From Corythucha ciliata (Eukaryota > Arthropoda > Insecta > Hemiptera > Tingidae): 64,000 nt of DNA. The notes beneath the pieces are model-generated. The model did not search any database. It was not told where the DNA came from and was given only the letters and a program-made list of their open reading frames with translations. The position numbers and the translations under genes are program-made. Below are positions 10,641 to 22,564 of this stretch, in pieces. Location of the stretch: NCBI GenBank assembly GCA_038030265.1, contig CM075939.1, positions 5,375,253-5,439,252 of the forward strand, written 5' to 3'. Each line of letters opens with the position of its first letter. Within the stretch, counting starts at the first letter, position 1.

Positions 10641-11137
10641 GTGTGCAAAATGATGGCATATGACCCCCTATTTACGAGTCCGGGAGTCGGCCATGCTGTA
10701 TCTGGGGCCTAAGGATTTTATGGTTAATTAAAGTCCTTAATGAGACATGAATGAAACCGAGAACACAGTCCTGAAACTGGTTTCATTCGAAAGGTGTTAC
10801 GGAGCTGATTACAAATATAATCATCTGTCGGCGTCTGCCCGGGCCATTTGCCCTCTGTGGCTCGTCAAACTCACGAAATTTGGGAAATTTAAATTAACCG
10901 GAAAAACGAAGTCCAGAAAATGGTCTTATGCAACAGGTGTAAATTGTAATCATCCCCATAAAACCTATCGAATAAGACCAATTTCAGGACTATGTTCTAC
11001 CGGTTAAATTCATGTCCCAAATCGAGGACTTTAATTAGCTATTAATAAGTATATAATAAAATCCTTAGCCCCCAGATACGGCATGACAGACTCCCGAACT
11101 CGTAAATAGGTGATCATTAGCTATCATTATGCACAGC
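10641..11137. mobile_element. Foldback element 1 (about 500 bp palindrome)
   Basis: The left half (CTATTTACGAGTCCGGGAGT, CTGTATCTGGGGCCTAAGGA, TTAATTAAAGTCCT) is repeated in inverted order in the right half (ACTCCCGAACTCGTAAATAG, CCCAGATACGGCATGAC). Arms are over 200 bp with a short loop, so the whole element can form one hairpin. No coding capacity; foldback/MITE-like. Confidence 0.75.
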
Positions 11138-11144
11138 TTAATAC

Positions 11145-11512
11145 ACGCGAACTACAATTTTCAAGTATATTAAATTCGCTACAATTTGAGACATGGCCCA
11201 GCTCTACATATAGGGCAGATAGTAGCCAGAATACAGCTCTTCAAAATTGGTAATTTGTTGTTTTTCAAAGAAGTTGTAAGTTTATAAAAAGTTGAAAAGC
11301 TCCCTTTAAAACTTCGTTAGGCGCTGTTAGCGTATGGGTTTGTGATAGAACATTGCTCAGTGGTAGGTTTCACACAAAACAAAGCCAAAAATTTCATCAT
11401 TTTGGCAAAACAAATTACCAATTTTGAAACGCTGTATCTTGGCTACTATCTAATCTACAGAGATCTAAATTGTAGCAAATTCAATATACTTGAAAAACGT
11501 AGTTGACTTTTT
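11145..11512. mobile_element. Foldback element 2
   Basis: The left arm, 11148-11270, includes CAAAATTGGTAATTTGTTG, and the right arm, 11400-11505, includes CAAATTACCAATTTTG; the flanking parts also mirror (TAGTAGCCAGAATACAGC against GCTGTATCTTGGCTACTA). The spacer is about 130 bp. No coding capacity is seen. Confidence 0.7.
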
Positions 11513-11652
11513 TAAGATACAGCCGTTGAAAATTGTGGTTTATTATTCATTCTGAATAATACACCTATGTTTTCGGTCAGGAAAAAAAATTTACAACCCA
11601 CCCTCAAACTTTTTCTGTCTACGTTTTAACATGTCTAGATTCCATTTCTGGA

Positions 11653-12270
11653 ATGTCCGTCCGCCGTCCGGGCCACATCTTCCCCTAGGATAGCTCGAAA
11701 AAACTCGTTCTTTCGCACATAAACTCCACTTGGGATCTAGTTGGTCCTAACAGCTGATCAGTTTGATCAACTAACTCCCTGGATTTTTATGGGCCAAAAG
11801 CTGGTCCAAAATTAGGATTTTCAAAGGTTTTGAGATCATAGGGGTGTGGGGTGTCGATTTTCATGTAATTTCAAGCCGCAGATTTGGCTACATTCATGAA
11901 TAATAAACCCAATGTTTTTTGGTCAAAAAAGTGAAATTATTTTGCTTTGTTCTGAGTGAAACCAAATACTGATCGTGAGACATTTTTATATGCCCATTCG
12001 AGAACCAGAGCCTGAAGAATAGTAGAGTTATGATTACGGATAAAAACGCTGCAAATTTTACACATGGGTTTATTATTCATGAATGTAGCCAAATCCGGCT
12101 TGAAATTACATGAACCCCTACACCCCTATTATTTCAAAACCTTTGAAAACCCCCATTTTGAACCCGCTTTTGGCCCATAAAAATCCAGGGAGTTTGTTGA
12201 TCAAACTGATCAGCTGTTAGGATCAACTAGATCTCAAGTGGAGTTTAATTATGTGCGAAAGAACGAAGTT
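11653..12270. mobile_element. Foldback element 3, arms about 205-260 bp
   Basis: Left arm 11653-11910 and right arm 12066-12270 are inverted copies: CAGCTGATCAGTTTGATCAA against TTGATCAAACTGATCAGCTG, and ATTCATGAATAATAAACCC against GGGTTTATTATTCATGAAT. A third, solo arm lies at 62889-63143. No transposase is visible. Confidence 0.8.
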
Positions 12271-12317
12271 TGAAGTTGAAGCTTGACGGCAAGTGTGGCC
12301 GCGCCTTTCGTCTACAA

Positions 12318-12360
12318 ACCCCATACGAGTTCAGAGCCTGCTCTAAACTCGTATGGGGAT
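12318..12360. repeat. Short perfect hairpin
   Basis: ACCCCATACGAGTT at 12318-12331 pairs with AACTCGTATGGGG at 12346-12358; inner GAGC and GCTC can also pair. The function is unknown. Confidence 0.6.
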
Positions 12361-12370
12361 TGTAAATACG

Positions 12371-12623
12371 CATCATTCAACCCCAACTTTAATTCTAAGT
12401 ATCTGGTACTTCTGTGGTTCATTCAGATTGGAATTGGAGGGGGGGGGGTAAAAGTCGTGCGGCCCGCCAAGGCCCTACAATTTCCCAGAAATTGGCCCGC
12501 CGAGAATTGAGGTTTTGACACCCCTGGTCTAGACATTTGTGCCCTAGGCTAACGTTTTTGTGCGTTTTCTTCTGTTGAAACCAGCCAGGAATTAAACGCA
12601 GTTGTTTAATCAATGGAAAAACG
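12371..12623 (+). repeat. Direct duplication, copy 1 (253 bp)
   Basis: Nearly identical to 13900-14152, with a G10 run inside. The copies bracket the copia gag relic, so they could be the outer parts of two LTRs or an unrelated duplicated repeat. They do not start with TG. Confidence 0.85.
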
Positions 12624-13023
12624 CCTAAGCGTCACTTATAAGTAGGCCTCAAGTTCTACTCAACTTAAATCTTAAGGGGAGATAAAATATCACCTGGCTG
12701 AGCCTTAAGTGAAGTTTCTGAATGCAAAATCTCCATTTAAGTGTAAGTTAAGGCTAAGTTCGGTTTGAGTGACGTTTATGAATACGGCCCTAATTCCATC
12801 ATTCGAACTCGATGCTCGATGGTGATTGTAGGAGAGCGGCTATCACAAACAAATAGCAACATGTCATAGTCATGTGGAAATGGCTTTGCTATTAATTTAT
12901 AGTTTTTGTTAATTGCTCACACGTTTATATTTTTCCCCTTCTCAGTCTTTGTTTTGACTTGTAACAATTCATTTTATTAAAATGACTTTTCGTTAAAGAC
13001 CTCTGATTTACCCAAAATTAACA

Positions 13024-13034
13024 GGTTATGGGCT
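13024..13034 (+). other. Copia-type primer-binding site
   Basis: AGGTTATGGGC matches the internal initiator-tRNA-Met primer site used by copia elements (GGTTATGGGC core). It lies 64-74 bp before the gag start, where such a site is expected. The preceding AACA would then be the 5' LTR end. Confidence 0.5.
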
Positions 13035-13097
13035 GTAAGTGCGCATAATTTCATTGCAAAAATCTAAATTTCGCGTTAAAAGTTTTTTTTTCTCGAA

Positions 13098-13469
13098 ATG
13101 AATGGTCTTTTCGTTTTGCCTCAGTTGTCACCGGACAACTTTAATAATTGGAAATTTCGTGTTGCCCCTATATTGGAAGAAAGGCAAGTACACTATGTCT
13201 TACACTCGACATATGAGGACATTCAGGGCCAAGAAAGAAAGGAAAAGTTCACGCAGAACGAGGCAAAAGCACGAGCTACAATAATACAATGCATTTCGGA
13301 CAAGCATTTGGACCTAGTAAAGGATGCTAAGACAGCTCAAGAAATGATGCAAGCCCTCGAAAATGTTTTTCAAAGGAAAAGTGTGTTCACCAAGCTAACT
13401 CTCAAGAAGAGTTACAATATCGTGTACAATTTCATTGAAAACACCTGTTCCGTGATTAATTTTTGTTAA
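13098..13469 (+). pseudogene. Ty1/copia gag (capsid) N-terminal fragment
   Basis: The 123-residue frame has the copia gag pattern: LSPDNFNNWKFRVAPILEE (the G/D-x-N-x-W-x-F motif), then ARATIIQCISDKHLDLVKDA and KTAQEMMQALENVF (the A-x-E-M-W-x-x-L helix, with M in place of W). The zinc knuckle, protease, integrase and polymerase are absent downstream; the frame ends in unrelated sequence after about 110 residues. It is truncated and probably dead. Confidence 0.75.
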
Positions 13470-13899
13470 GATCACAACATGTTTTTGAAGAGATTGCTCA
13501 CGATATTGCCTGGAAAATTGTACCGTGTGAACAAGGCTGGCTGATGGCCCACCATTTCGGTAACCGCTTCTTGAATACCGTGCACTCCATACACAGGTGA
13601 CCCGTACACTCCAAAATTTAAAGAGACTCTGAACATTTTACTAAACAACTATGGGAGTGTTGAACGAGACAAAATAGATCGTTCTGCGGGAGACAAAAAA
13701 AAAAAAAAAAATGCTGCAAAGTCATTATTTAATTACCTATATTCGAGTACCTAATTTTACTTCATTTTGCTCGCCGGGCGTACAGATAACTTCAATCTTT
13801 CGAACGATGTTGAGGATTTGCCGCGCAAGACTTTCTTGAATTGGATGTGTATATCCACGTCAATTTTAATAAGTATACCGGTCAGTACATCATCTTAGC
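13470..13899. other. Spacer between copia relic and duplication
   Basis: No copia protease or polymerase motif is recognisable. It contains an A17 tract at about 13693-13710. Confidence 0.35.
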
Positions 13900-14152
13900 C
13901 ATCATTCAACCCCAACTTTAATTCTAAGTATCTGGTACTTCTGTGGTTCATTCAGATTGGAATTGGAGGGGGGGGGGGGTAAAAGTCGTGCGGCCCGCCA
14001 AGGCCCTACAATTTCCCAGAAATGGCCCGCCGAGAATTTGAGTTTGACACCCCTGGTCTAGACATTTGTGCCCTAGGCTAACGTGTTTGTGCGTTTCTTC
14101 TGTTGAAACCAGCCAGGAATTAAACGGCAGTTGTTTAAATCAATGGAAAACG
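13900..14152 (+). repeat. Direct duplication, copy 2 (253 bp)
   Basis: Differs from copy 1 by a few single-base changes and by the length of the G run (12 against 10). The similarity stops abruptly after CAATGGAAAA-CG. Confidence 0.85.
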
Positions 14153-15700
14153 ATACTGAGAACGACGAAAGAGCGCCAGAGGCAATGCAAGGGATCGGAG
14201 TGCTCAGAGTTCCCTCTCACACTAACTCTCTCTCTCTTTTAGAGCGAGATCTCATAACTCGTGGTTAAGAGCCGTCATAATTGACAAGTTTCGTATTAAC
14301 TTTCGTCGGTTGCTCTACTCTACACACACACACACGTGTGTACAAGAATCGCTCGGCTATACAATGCCACAGACAACGGAAGAAGGGGTGGGGGGGAAAT
14401 ACGTGCGTGTTTTTAAAAGAGTGTTGAAGAAGGGATCAAATCTTCTTCCAGAGTATACAAAATTGAAGTAAAGAAAAACCGTCGAGCAATTTTTCCCAGG
14501 AAAATGTGATCAACCGCAGAACCAAAAAAAAAAAATGACCCAGCATCTCAATCTCGTCAATTTGTTAACGGAAGTTTCTCCCCCCAGGCAAGATGTGTAG
14601 AAACCTGAAAGAGACGGCCAAGGAAAGGAGAGGCCACTATTTTTTTTTTTTTTTTTTGCTCTTCTTTTTACCCAAGAGCTAGACTCACCGGCTGTCAGTG
14701 TGACAGTTCTCCCTTGGATTCACTTCAATCAGGGGAGAGGATACGAAGATCAATTTGTTGGAATCGTTCAATTCCTATATAACAAGTAGAATTTATTTTG
14801 TACGAAGCAGCAAGGGAGACAAAGCGCGTGAGGAGGGTGGAAAACAAGGACAGAATAACTTTTTCATCGATTTGGCGAGCCTTACAACTTCACGAACGCG
14901 AAATCTCTCGTTCGAAATGAATGGCTTAAAAATTAACGAGAGGGAAACCGTTAAAATCATGCAATTAGACTAAAATTTGACAAAAAAAAAATGTTTTGAA
15001 AATATTTACCTTGTTTTCGAACCGGCATGACAAAATAATCCGACAAAACTGAAGAATCAGAAATTATTTGTCTCGGCTCGGAGAAATGACTCAGAATTTC
15101 CAGCTTGGATGTTTAGAAGAAACAGTAGAAAAAGAAAAATTTACCTTGGCCCTTTTTGAGCCAAGTTTTTTTTTTCACGCCGATCGAAAACAAAAAACAC
15201 ACTCCACGAGAAAATCCACCAGTAATCGAGTATTTAACACAAAACGATCCACATACACCGGGGGATTTCGCACTTCCTATTTATATTTCTGACCGTTCTT
15301 CAAATGCCTTTGGCAGGCTGAACGAACGGCACGATAAACATTATTAGATCCCAAAATTGGACTAGTCTCTCTCACTTTTTTCTCCTTTCTGTCTTTTTTT
15401 TTTTTTCCGTCCGATTTGTGAGACCGCGGTCAGAGAGAAAATGAATATAAGGAGGAATTCGCGATAAAGAAAAACACAATAAAAGAGAAAACGTTAAGAA
15501 AAAGAGGTGGCACTTGCGTTGATAATATTTAATAATAATAAAAACGAGGAAGGGTTTTTTTTTGAAATTTTTTGTTTGCTCCTCTTCAACCACCGAGATC
15601 CCGACAGCAACTGATAACAGGAGGCATTTCAGTTATCGGGCCTTCTGTCTTGAAATAGGAGAGTGTTCGCTGTTGCCCCCGCTCTCCAGGGCGGTTCGTT
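14153..15700. other. Unassigned DNA with microsatellites
   Basis: Includes CT-rich repeats near 14225-14240, a CA/TG tract near 14322-14342, and T-runs at 14640-14658 and 15393-15406. Two open frames (14755-14973 and 15156-15347, both +) have mixed composition and might be exons of the gene suggested at 15.73 kb, but I recognise neither. Confidence 0.3.
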
Positions 15701-15728
15701 CAAAACGTATTTTATTATTAACGTTCTT

Positions 15729-15957
15729 TAAAAGGTAGAAAATGGGGAATCTCAAGTTGAAATACTTCGAAAAAAAGCCTTGACGTTTGAAACAATGTAT
15801 TTGCGTCTCTCCATAAACAAACTGAAGGGCTCGTCTCGTTGCTATCACATCGTTGAAGGTGGTCTTCTCCGTGTTGGACCATCCAATGTACAAGATTTCT
15901 TCAAATTCAAGTAAGCTAAATGGTTGATTTCAATGGTTTTTACCCTTAGGGACTTAT
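15729..15957 (+). CDS. Possible last exons of an unrecognised gene
   Basis: After an acceptor-like TTCTTTAAAAG the frame is open through about 60 codons (…ALTFETMYLRLSINKLKGSS… HIVEGGLLRVGPSNVQDFF), followed by AA|GTAAGC, a 36-nt gap ending CCCTTAG, and a stop three codons on; AATAAA follows near 15965. The opposite strand is also open here (ILYIGWSNTEKTTFNDVIAT…), so the strand is uncertain. No family recognised. It may be a real small exon or a relic. Confidence 0.3.
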
Positions 15958-16077
15958 AAAACATCAATAAATGGCCACGCTAGAAATGTCAAACAGAAAC
16001 ATGAATGTGAAGTGCTCTTAAGTGATGTATTCACATTAACCTTTTGGGCGGACAATTAATTGTTCTACTCATTGCAG

Positions 16078-16290
16078 GTTGTAAACAAGGTATGTAACAA
16101 TTTTTTTAAATGAATTTCAATCAACTGAAAATACTAATTTAATTTTTGACGCCCTTCTGGTTCAGGTAAAACTGTAGTGACTGCTGCTGGCAAGTTTCTC
16201 TCCGAGGTAAACACGCTTACACATTTAAATCTGTTAAATTTCGCCTCCGCATAGAATAAATTTACTTTCAGATTCTTCGGAGAAAATGAT
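16078..16290 (+). CDS. Chain of three small splice-flanked open segments, unrecognised
   Basis: TTGCAG|12 nt|GTATGT (ends near 16091), TTCAG|41-42 nt|GTAAAC (16166-16207) and TTTCAG|18 nt to TGA (16272-16289). Read in the phase that keeps all three open they encode CKQGKTVVTAAGKFLSE then ILRRK and a stop. It would be a C-terminal tail, but the upstream segment at 15.73-15.95 kb exits in a phase that does not fit. Highly tentative. Confidence 0.15.
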
Positions 16291-16329
16291 TAGTTACACT
16301 TGGTGGCTACAATAAGACATTCTGGCTTC

Positions 16330-16790
16330 AAGGACAACCTAGGTAAACAGAAATCATGATTTGATGGGCTTTTAGCCTCAATTTTCTCATCACCCCCCCC
16401 CCCACAACTCTTTCACTATTGCCAAAATATCAGTCCAAAAATAGTCGTGTTGGTCAGTGGCGGCGGAAGACAGCCGGCATTGGGGGAGCTAGAATCTGAG
16501 CAGTAAATTTACCCCCCCCCCCCTCTGAGAAAGTAGCATTTTGCGAATCAATTATGCCTAAAGTTACAAAAATACAATTATTGAGGCAAAAATTCCAAAT
16601 CCTTCACAAAATTTACCGCCTCTTCATGAAATTCTCTTGTTTCTGGGTTAATTTTCCTGGGTAATTTGAGTCCTTAAGGCAGTTTTACTAGATAAATGAC
16701 GTGTTATGAGCTAAATTGGCTACAATGGCCATAAAATGACGTAATCACACTATTCAGTGTAGGAACTTGTGAAAGAGCAAGAGTATGTCG
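16330..16790. other. Spacer with C-runs, no gene seen
   Basis: Two C10-C11 runs (about 16386 and 16511) flank a CAGTGGCGGCGGAAG motif at 16456. Confidence 0.4.
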
Positions 16791-16795
16791 TGAAC

Positions 16796-19320
16796 AGTGC
16801 AGTAGCGTACGGAGGTAGTGGCGAGGGGGGCGGACCGCGCCCCGGGCCCCCTGACAGGCGGGGCCCTCGAAAAGCTTAAATGAGGATTGGAGTGAAAAGG
16901 TTGGACAGTGATTTGGCTCCTTTCTACGATTTTCACTCTACATCCGACCTGGAGAATATAACGTTACAAGTGATAACAGCAAAGAGTGTGGGCTGACTAT
17001 TCGATTGAGCCCCCGAGAGTGCTATTCTGGTGGCTGAAATAAAGCAATTTGCGCCTTCTTGAGGAAAATTCATGGATAAAATAGAGAAAATAGACCGTCC
17101 CCAGTTTCGTTAGGTCCTTACGAGCGCACTAATGTACTGATAGGCAATTTAGAACTGGCTGACGCGGCAAAAACTTATGAAAATGCGCTAATATTCGTGG
17201 CTATAACTGCGAAAAAGCGCTGATTCGTGGTCTCACGATGCAACTTCCAGACAGAGATTGAGAAAAAAATCTTTGATTCGCAGTGTATGACGGCCATTCC
17301 GCAGATAAAATGCAGAAATCAATGCTAAAGAATTGTTTTTGGGCCAACCCCGCGGCTACAATTGAGAATACACGCTACTAATTCAAGGTTGTGCAAGTAA
17401 AAAAAAACATCGCGGCTGATATTGACAAAAATCAACGCTAATTCGGATTAAAATTGGGCCAAAATGGCAAATTCACAACTGAAATGGCAAAAAGATATGC
17501 TAATTCGCTGCAAAATTCTAAAAATTTTAAAATAAAAAATTAACAGCTGAAGTGAAGAAAAATGACTAATTCGCGGATAAAGTTGAGTAAAAACGCCTTT
17601 TCGCGGATATGAACATGAAGAAAATCACTAATTCCTGGCTGAAATTGAGAAAACGCAAATCCGTATAGCTTCTGAAAGATTCGAGGCTCAAACTGAGAAC
17701 CAGCGCTAAACCACAGTACAAAGTAGAAAAAAATTGCTTATATGCGGGGCTGAAATCTAAAAAACAACACGGCTAAAATTTAAAAAAAAAAAATTGATTA
17801 GGGTGGCTGACATATTAAGAAAAACACTAATTTTCAACTCAAACTGAGAAAAAGTGCCAATTCGCTACTAAAAATGAAATATGTGGCAGAAAATGAGGAA
17901 AATGATAAATTCGTGGCTGAAATTCAGGAAAAGCGCTAACCCGTAGCCAAAATTGGGGAAAATCACTAAAAGTTCGAGGCTAAAACTAAACAATAAACGC
18001 TAATCCATAGCAAAAGTTGAAGGAAAAAAATGCCAATGTGAGACTGAAATGTGAAAAAAAAAATAACTCTAGTTTTCAGCTGAAATGAGGAAAAAGTGCT
18101 ATTCCCGGATAAAATTTAGGAAAACGCGAATTCGTGGCTAAAATTGAGACAATTCGCGAATTCACAGGCTAAAAACGCTTCTACGCAGCTAAAAGTGAAA
18201 AAAAAAAAACAAAAAAAAAACGCTAATTCGCGGCTAAAATTGAGGAAAAAATTTGCGGTTAAACTGTTTAAGAATTTCTAATTCCACCATCTCGCCTTCT
18301 GAAGGCAACTTTGTGACTCGAATTGAGAAAAACGGCAAATTCATGGCAAAAAAAAAAAAAAAAACACTGATTCACGGCTAGAACTGAGAAGAAGCGCTAA
18401 TCCATAGTTAAAATTAAAAAATGCTGATGTGGTGCTAAAACGGAGAAGAACCCGCTAATTTGCAGCTAATATTGAGAAAATCAGTAATTATTCTGGCTAA
18501 AATTAAGAGAAATGTTAATTTTCAGCCTGAATTGAAAAAAAGTGCTAATACGCTGCCAAAATTGGAAAAATTGCCAATTTGCACTTAAAATATCGGAAAA
18601 CGCCAATTTGTGGTTAAAATGAACGGAATTTGCTAATTTGCGGGTTAGAAACGCTACTACTCTGCTAAAATTACGAAAAAGCGCTAATTCGCGGCTGAAA
18701 TATAGGGGAATCACTAATTCACGGCTAAAATTGAGAACATTCGCGGCTTCCTCGGTCAACTTTGCGGCTAAAATTGAGAAAAAGCGCCAATTTGCGGCTA
18801 TTCGTGGCTAAAACTGGAAAAAAACGCTGATCCGTAGCGTATGGTTATGGTGAACAAGAAAATGCTAACTTGTCGTAAACATTTAGAAAAAACCGCTGTT
18901 TGGCGGCTAATATTGAGTAAAACGCTAATTTTCAGCTCAAACCGAGTAAAGTGCTAATTCTTTGGTCCCTGCTAGAAAAAATAGCTAATTTGTGAAAATT
19001 GTGAAAAACGCAAACTCGGGAAAAAGTTAAGAAACATCGCTGATTCACAGGATAAAAAAGCTACTTTGTTTCTTAAGTTAAGAAAAAGCGCGTATTTATG
19101 TCTATAACGTGGGGGGGGGGGAGTACTCCACTAATCCGCGTCTACTTTGCGCTAGATTGCGGCGAAAAGCGCTAATTTGCTGGTAAAGTTGACAAAAAGC
19201 ACTCATTCGCGGCTAAAATGGAGAAATTCGCGGCTTAAACTTGGCGTAAGCGCTGTTCGGCGGATAGGTTGGGGAAATAGCGGTGATTTGCCTAATATAA
19301 GGAAAATGCCTTGGCTACAA
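16796..19320 (+). repeat. Higher-order repeat copy 1: GC-rich head plus family A array
   Basis: Starts with GCAGTAGCGTACGGAGG and a GGGGCGGACCGCGCCCCGGG block, then about 2.3 kb of family A units. The order of the variant units (CGATGCAACTTCC, then TGTTTTTGGGCCAA) is repeated at 19.9 kb, so array segments duplicated together with their head. Confidence 0.75.
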
Positions 19321-19384
19321 TTAGGAAATGTCCCTATCGGTTACCAATTATAGGTTTGTATTATGAATGTATAATTAGAGACTT

Positions 19385-20790
19385 CCAGTGGAACAGTGGC
19401 GTACCGAGGTAACGGCGAGTGGGGCGGACCGCCTCGGGCCACCTATCAGAGAGGGCCCCCGAAAAAGCTTAAATATGGAAAAAATGATGATTTTTGAGGT
19501 TCATGTTCGAAGATTTAGGCACGTGAAAAGAAGTTTTGGTATACCATTGTACAGTGACTTGGCTCCTTTCGACGATTTTCAGCCTATCCGACTAGGAGAA
19601 TAGAACGTTACTTGAGATCAGCAAACAGTGTGGCTGAATATTCGATCGAGCAATCGAAAGCGCAATTCTGACGACTAACATTGAGAAAATTTGTGTCTTC
19701 TGGAAGCAAATTTGTGACTCAAATAGAGAAAAATACTCTGATTCCCAAGTTTCTTTAGCACCTTAAGCAAAAAATTGAGAAGGTGCTCTAATGTGCAAAT
19801 GTCGGTGCGAGTAGGCTGCAAAAATTTGGAAAAAGTTCTAATAATCGAGGCTAAAACTGCAAAAAAACCGCTCATTCCTGGTTTCTCGATGCAACTTTCT
19901 GACCATAATTTAGAAAAAATCGCTGATTCTCGGTGTATAGTAGCAATTTTACGTCTAAAGTGTACCAAAAAATCGTTAATGTGTTGTTTTTGGGCCAAGT
20001 CCGCGGATAAAATTGAGAAAAATCGCCTAATCCGTCGATGAAATTGAGTAAAAGCGCTAATTCGCGAATAACCTGTAGGAAAAACGTTGATTTGCGGATA
20101 AAGATGAAAAAAATCACTTATTCGCGGCTAAAATTGAGAAAACGCCAATCTGTATCTTCTAAAGTATATTTGGAGGCTAAAACTAAGAAAAGTGCTAATC
20201 CATAACTAAATTGAAATGAAATGGCTAATGTGGGGTTAAAATGTAAAACGAACGCCTTACCCACGGCTAATATTGAAAAAACCACTAATTAGCGCGGCTA
20301 AAATTAAGGAAAACTCTAAATTTCAGCTCAAATTGAGAAAAAGGGCTGATTCGGGGCTAAAAATTGAGCAAAACGCCATTTTGTAGCAAAAATTGATAAA
20401 AATCGCTAATTCATGGAATAAAGCCCTCTTTATCAATCGTTGATTGAAGAGCTGACTAAAACCTTTATCTGTTTCATGATCAAAATAATATTTCGTCATG
20501 GTTCGCAGATGATTTGTCTAAATCAGTTCTTTAATTTTTTTAAATCGATAAAGCGGTCCTAAAAACGATAATTTTACGTTCAAATTCAAAAAAGTGCTAA
20601 TTCCCTGCTGAAAAGTGAGTAAAAGCGCTAATTCGCGGGTATAATGGACAAAATCCCAAAAAATGTTCAAGATTGAAAATAGGGCCGATTCTCGGCTTCT
20701 GAATGCAACTTATTTGTGGCTAAAAGTGAGAAAATGCACTAATGCATAGTACAATAGTGAGGGGCCTCAAAGAATTATCCGCCCCGGGCC
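19385..20790 (+). repeat. Higher-order repeat copy 2: GC-rich head plus family A array
   Basis: Starts ACAGTGGCGTACCGAGG, GGGGCGGACCGCCTCGGGCC and AAAGCTTAAAT, then GGCTCCTTTC and TCGACGATTTTCAG as in copy 1 near 16.9 kb, and family A units. It ends near an inverse-looking CCGCCCCGGGCCTC at about 20780. Confidence 0.75.
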
Positions 20791-20839
20791 TCGATTTTTT
20801 TGACTGTGAAATGTACTTTCCCCTCTGAGCCAAAATGTC

Positions 20840-21330
20840 TATTGAGCACATTAAAATATAATTTTCGAGGGGGTTAGCCACTCCAAAGCCTTTTGGATCC
20901 CAAAGAAGGACGAAACAGTTGATTCTGCAGAGTCACATTCCTCTTCTTTATGGTCTTGGCTGGAATTTTCTTGGTTAAGTTGGCTAGAATTGACAGTTTT
21001 CACCCCTTCAAGCCCAAATTTCAAAGATCCTGGTCCTTTGAAAAATAAATTTTGAAGGATTGGTTCCCTCAAAATCCGAATTTGCGGGGTTGACTTATTG
21101 AAAAGTCATATTTCACGGGGTTCAAGATAGCAATTTCAGAAATTTGTGGTCTTCATAGAACAAATTCGCGGATTCAGCACTAAGGACCCCAATTTTGCCG
21201 TTTTGGCAAATTCGAGAACCAATTCCACGCTTGGCTCCATAAAAACAAGCAACTGCGGTGGTTATATTTTGGTTCTTTCAAAGCCCAAAGTTCGCAGATC
21301 TGGCTGGTGAACCTGAATCATGTTGTGGAA
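20840..21330 (-). repeat. Family B units, reverse orientation
   Basis: Units such as AAATTTGCGGGGTTGACTTA and TTGAAAAGTCATATTTCACG. Confidence 0.6.
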
Positions 21331-21879
21331 GGTGCGAACGATAATTTTTAGGAGGCAAATTCAACCCATTTTTTTTTCTCCATTCCTCAAACATCGGATT
21401 GGGGGAGCGCTGCTCCCCCCAACCAGACCATTGGGAGAGCCTTCGCTGACCCTGAACCCCACTTCCGCCGCTGTTGGTCTGACCGATTTTGGAGCCCCAT
21501 CAACTGAACTTTCTTGGTGGGGGGGGGGAGTCCTCGGCATTTCCAGCTGTTGATCTAGGGATGGGCAGATTCAGAGGCACTTTATTGCCTATTACAGGTT
21601 TAAGTCCTCCAGCAAGAGAGAACTGATGCTTTGTCAGAACTTGGAGCTGGAAATCGTTTAATTTCTCAAACTGGACCCTTCCATCGTAAAGACGAATAGT
21701 TCTTCGCCAGGACCTCAAAATTCTGTAAAATGTCAAAGTAACAGTCCTCAACAAAGCGAGTAGCCACCTCATGATTTTAGGAGAGGGCAGCTTCTCGTCA
21801 TCAGATACAAAAAAAGGGGCTGGGACTCCCCCCCCCCTCACCTCATACGAAAGCAACTTTCGATGAGGCAACGCAGTGA
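21331..21879. other. Spacer, no gene seen
   Basis: Contains a G9 run near 21519 and a C9 run near 21829. Open frames on both strands lack family resemblance. Confidence 0.35.
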
Positions 21880-22560
21880 AATTGGTATTTCAGCGAGTCA
21901 AACTCCCAAATTTAGTTATTTAGTGAGCCCACAATCGTGAAAAGAGTTTTTTTTTTTTTATGGGTGGGAAAATCCATGAAATTGGAATTTTCAGAGCCCA
22001 ACCCGTGGCAATGGCGTTTTAGTGAGCGAAACCGTCTTTTGTTTCTTATTTGGTGCCTAAAACCTTCGAAAATAGCAATTATAGACACACTAATTTACGC
22101 TGTGCGTGCCAAATTGATTCCGCGGGTGCACGGGTATTGCCACTCACAATTTTTGTGTTTGTTGTTGTGGTTTTTGAGTGATTTTCTACTGATTTTCATA
22201 CGCTGGCCACCCAAAACAGATTTTAGCCGCGAATAAATAGGTCAAGTCGCCTTGTTTTGCCACATTTTTTTTATAGCAGAACTGAGGCCTTCCTCAAAAT
22301 TTCCATGAAGGGAACAGACCAACATTGAAATTCTGTGGAATTTTGGCTGCAAAGTTTCTCAATTGCATCCACTGAGCAACCAAAATGCCGATGATTCGCT
22401 CTTTCTATGCCCTATGGAACCCTATCTCGTTGGTTTTATTTACTCAAAAGGCCGCAAATTCGCTGCAAAGCAAAATTTGCTGGCTTCGCTCATTGAAAAA
22501 AAAAAAAAATAACAGCAATTTCACGGATTTTCGTCCTTTAAATAATATTGTATTTCACAA
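21880..22560 (+). repeat. Sparse family B units and spacer
   Basis: Diverged units such as TTAGTGAGCCCACAATCGTG and TTTTAGTGAGCGAAACCGTC alternate with unique-looking AT-rich sequence. Confidence 0.4.
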
Positions 22561-22564
22561 TGAG

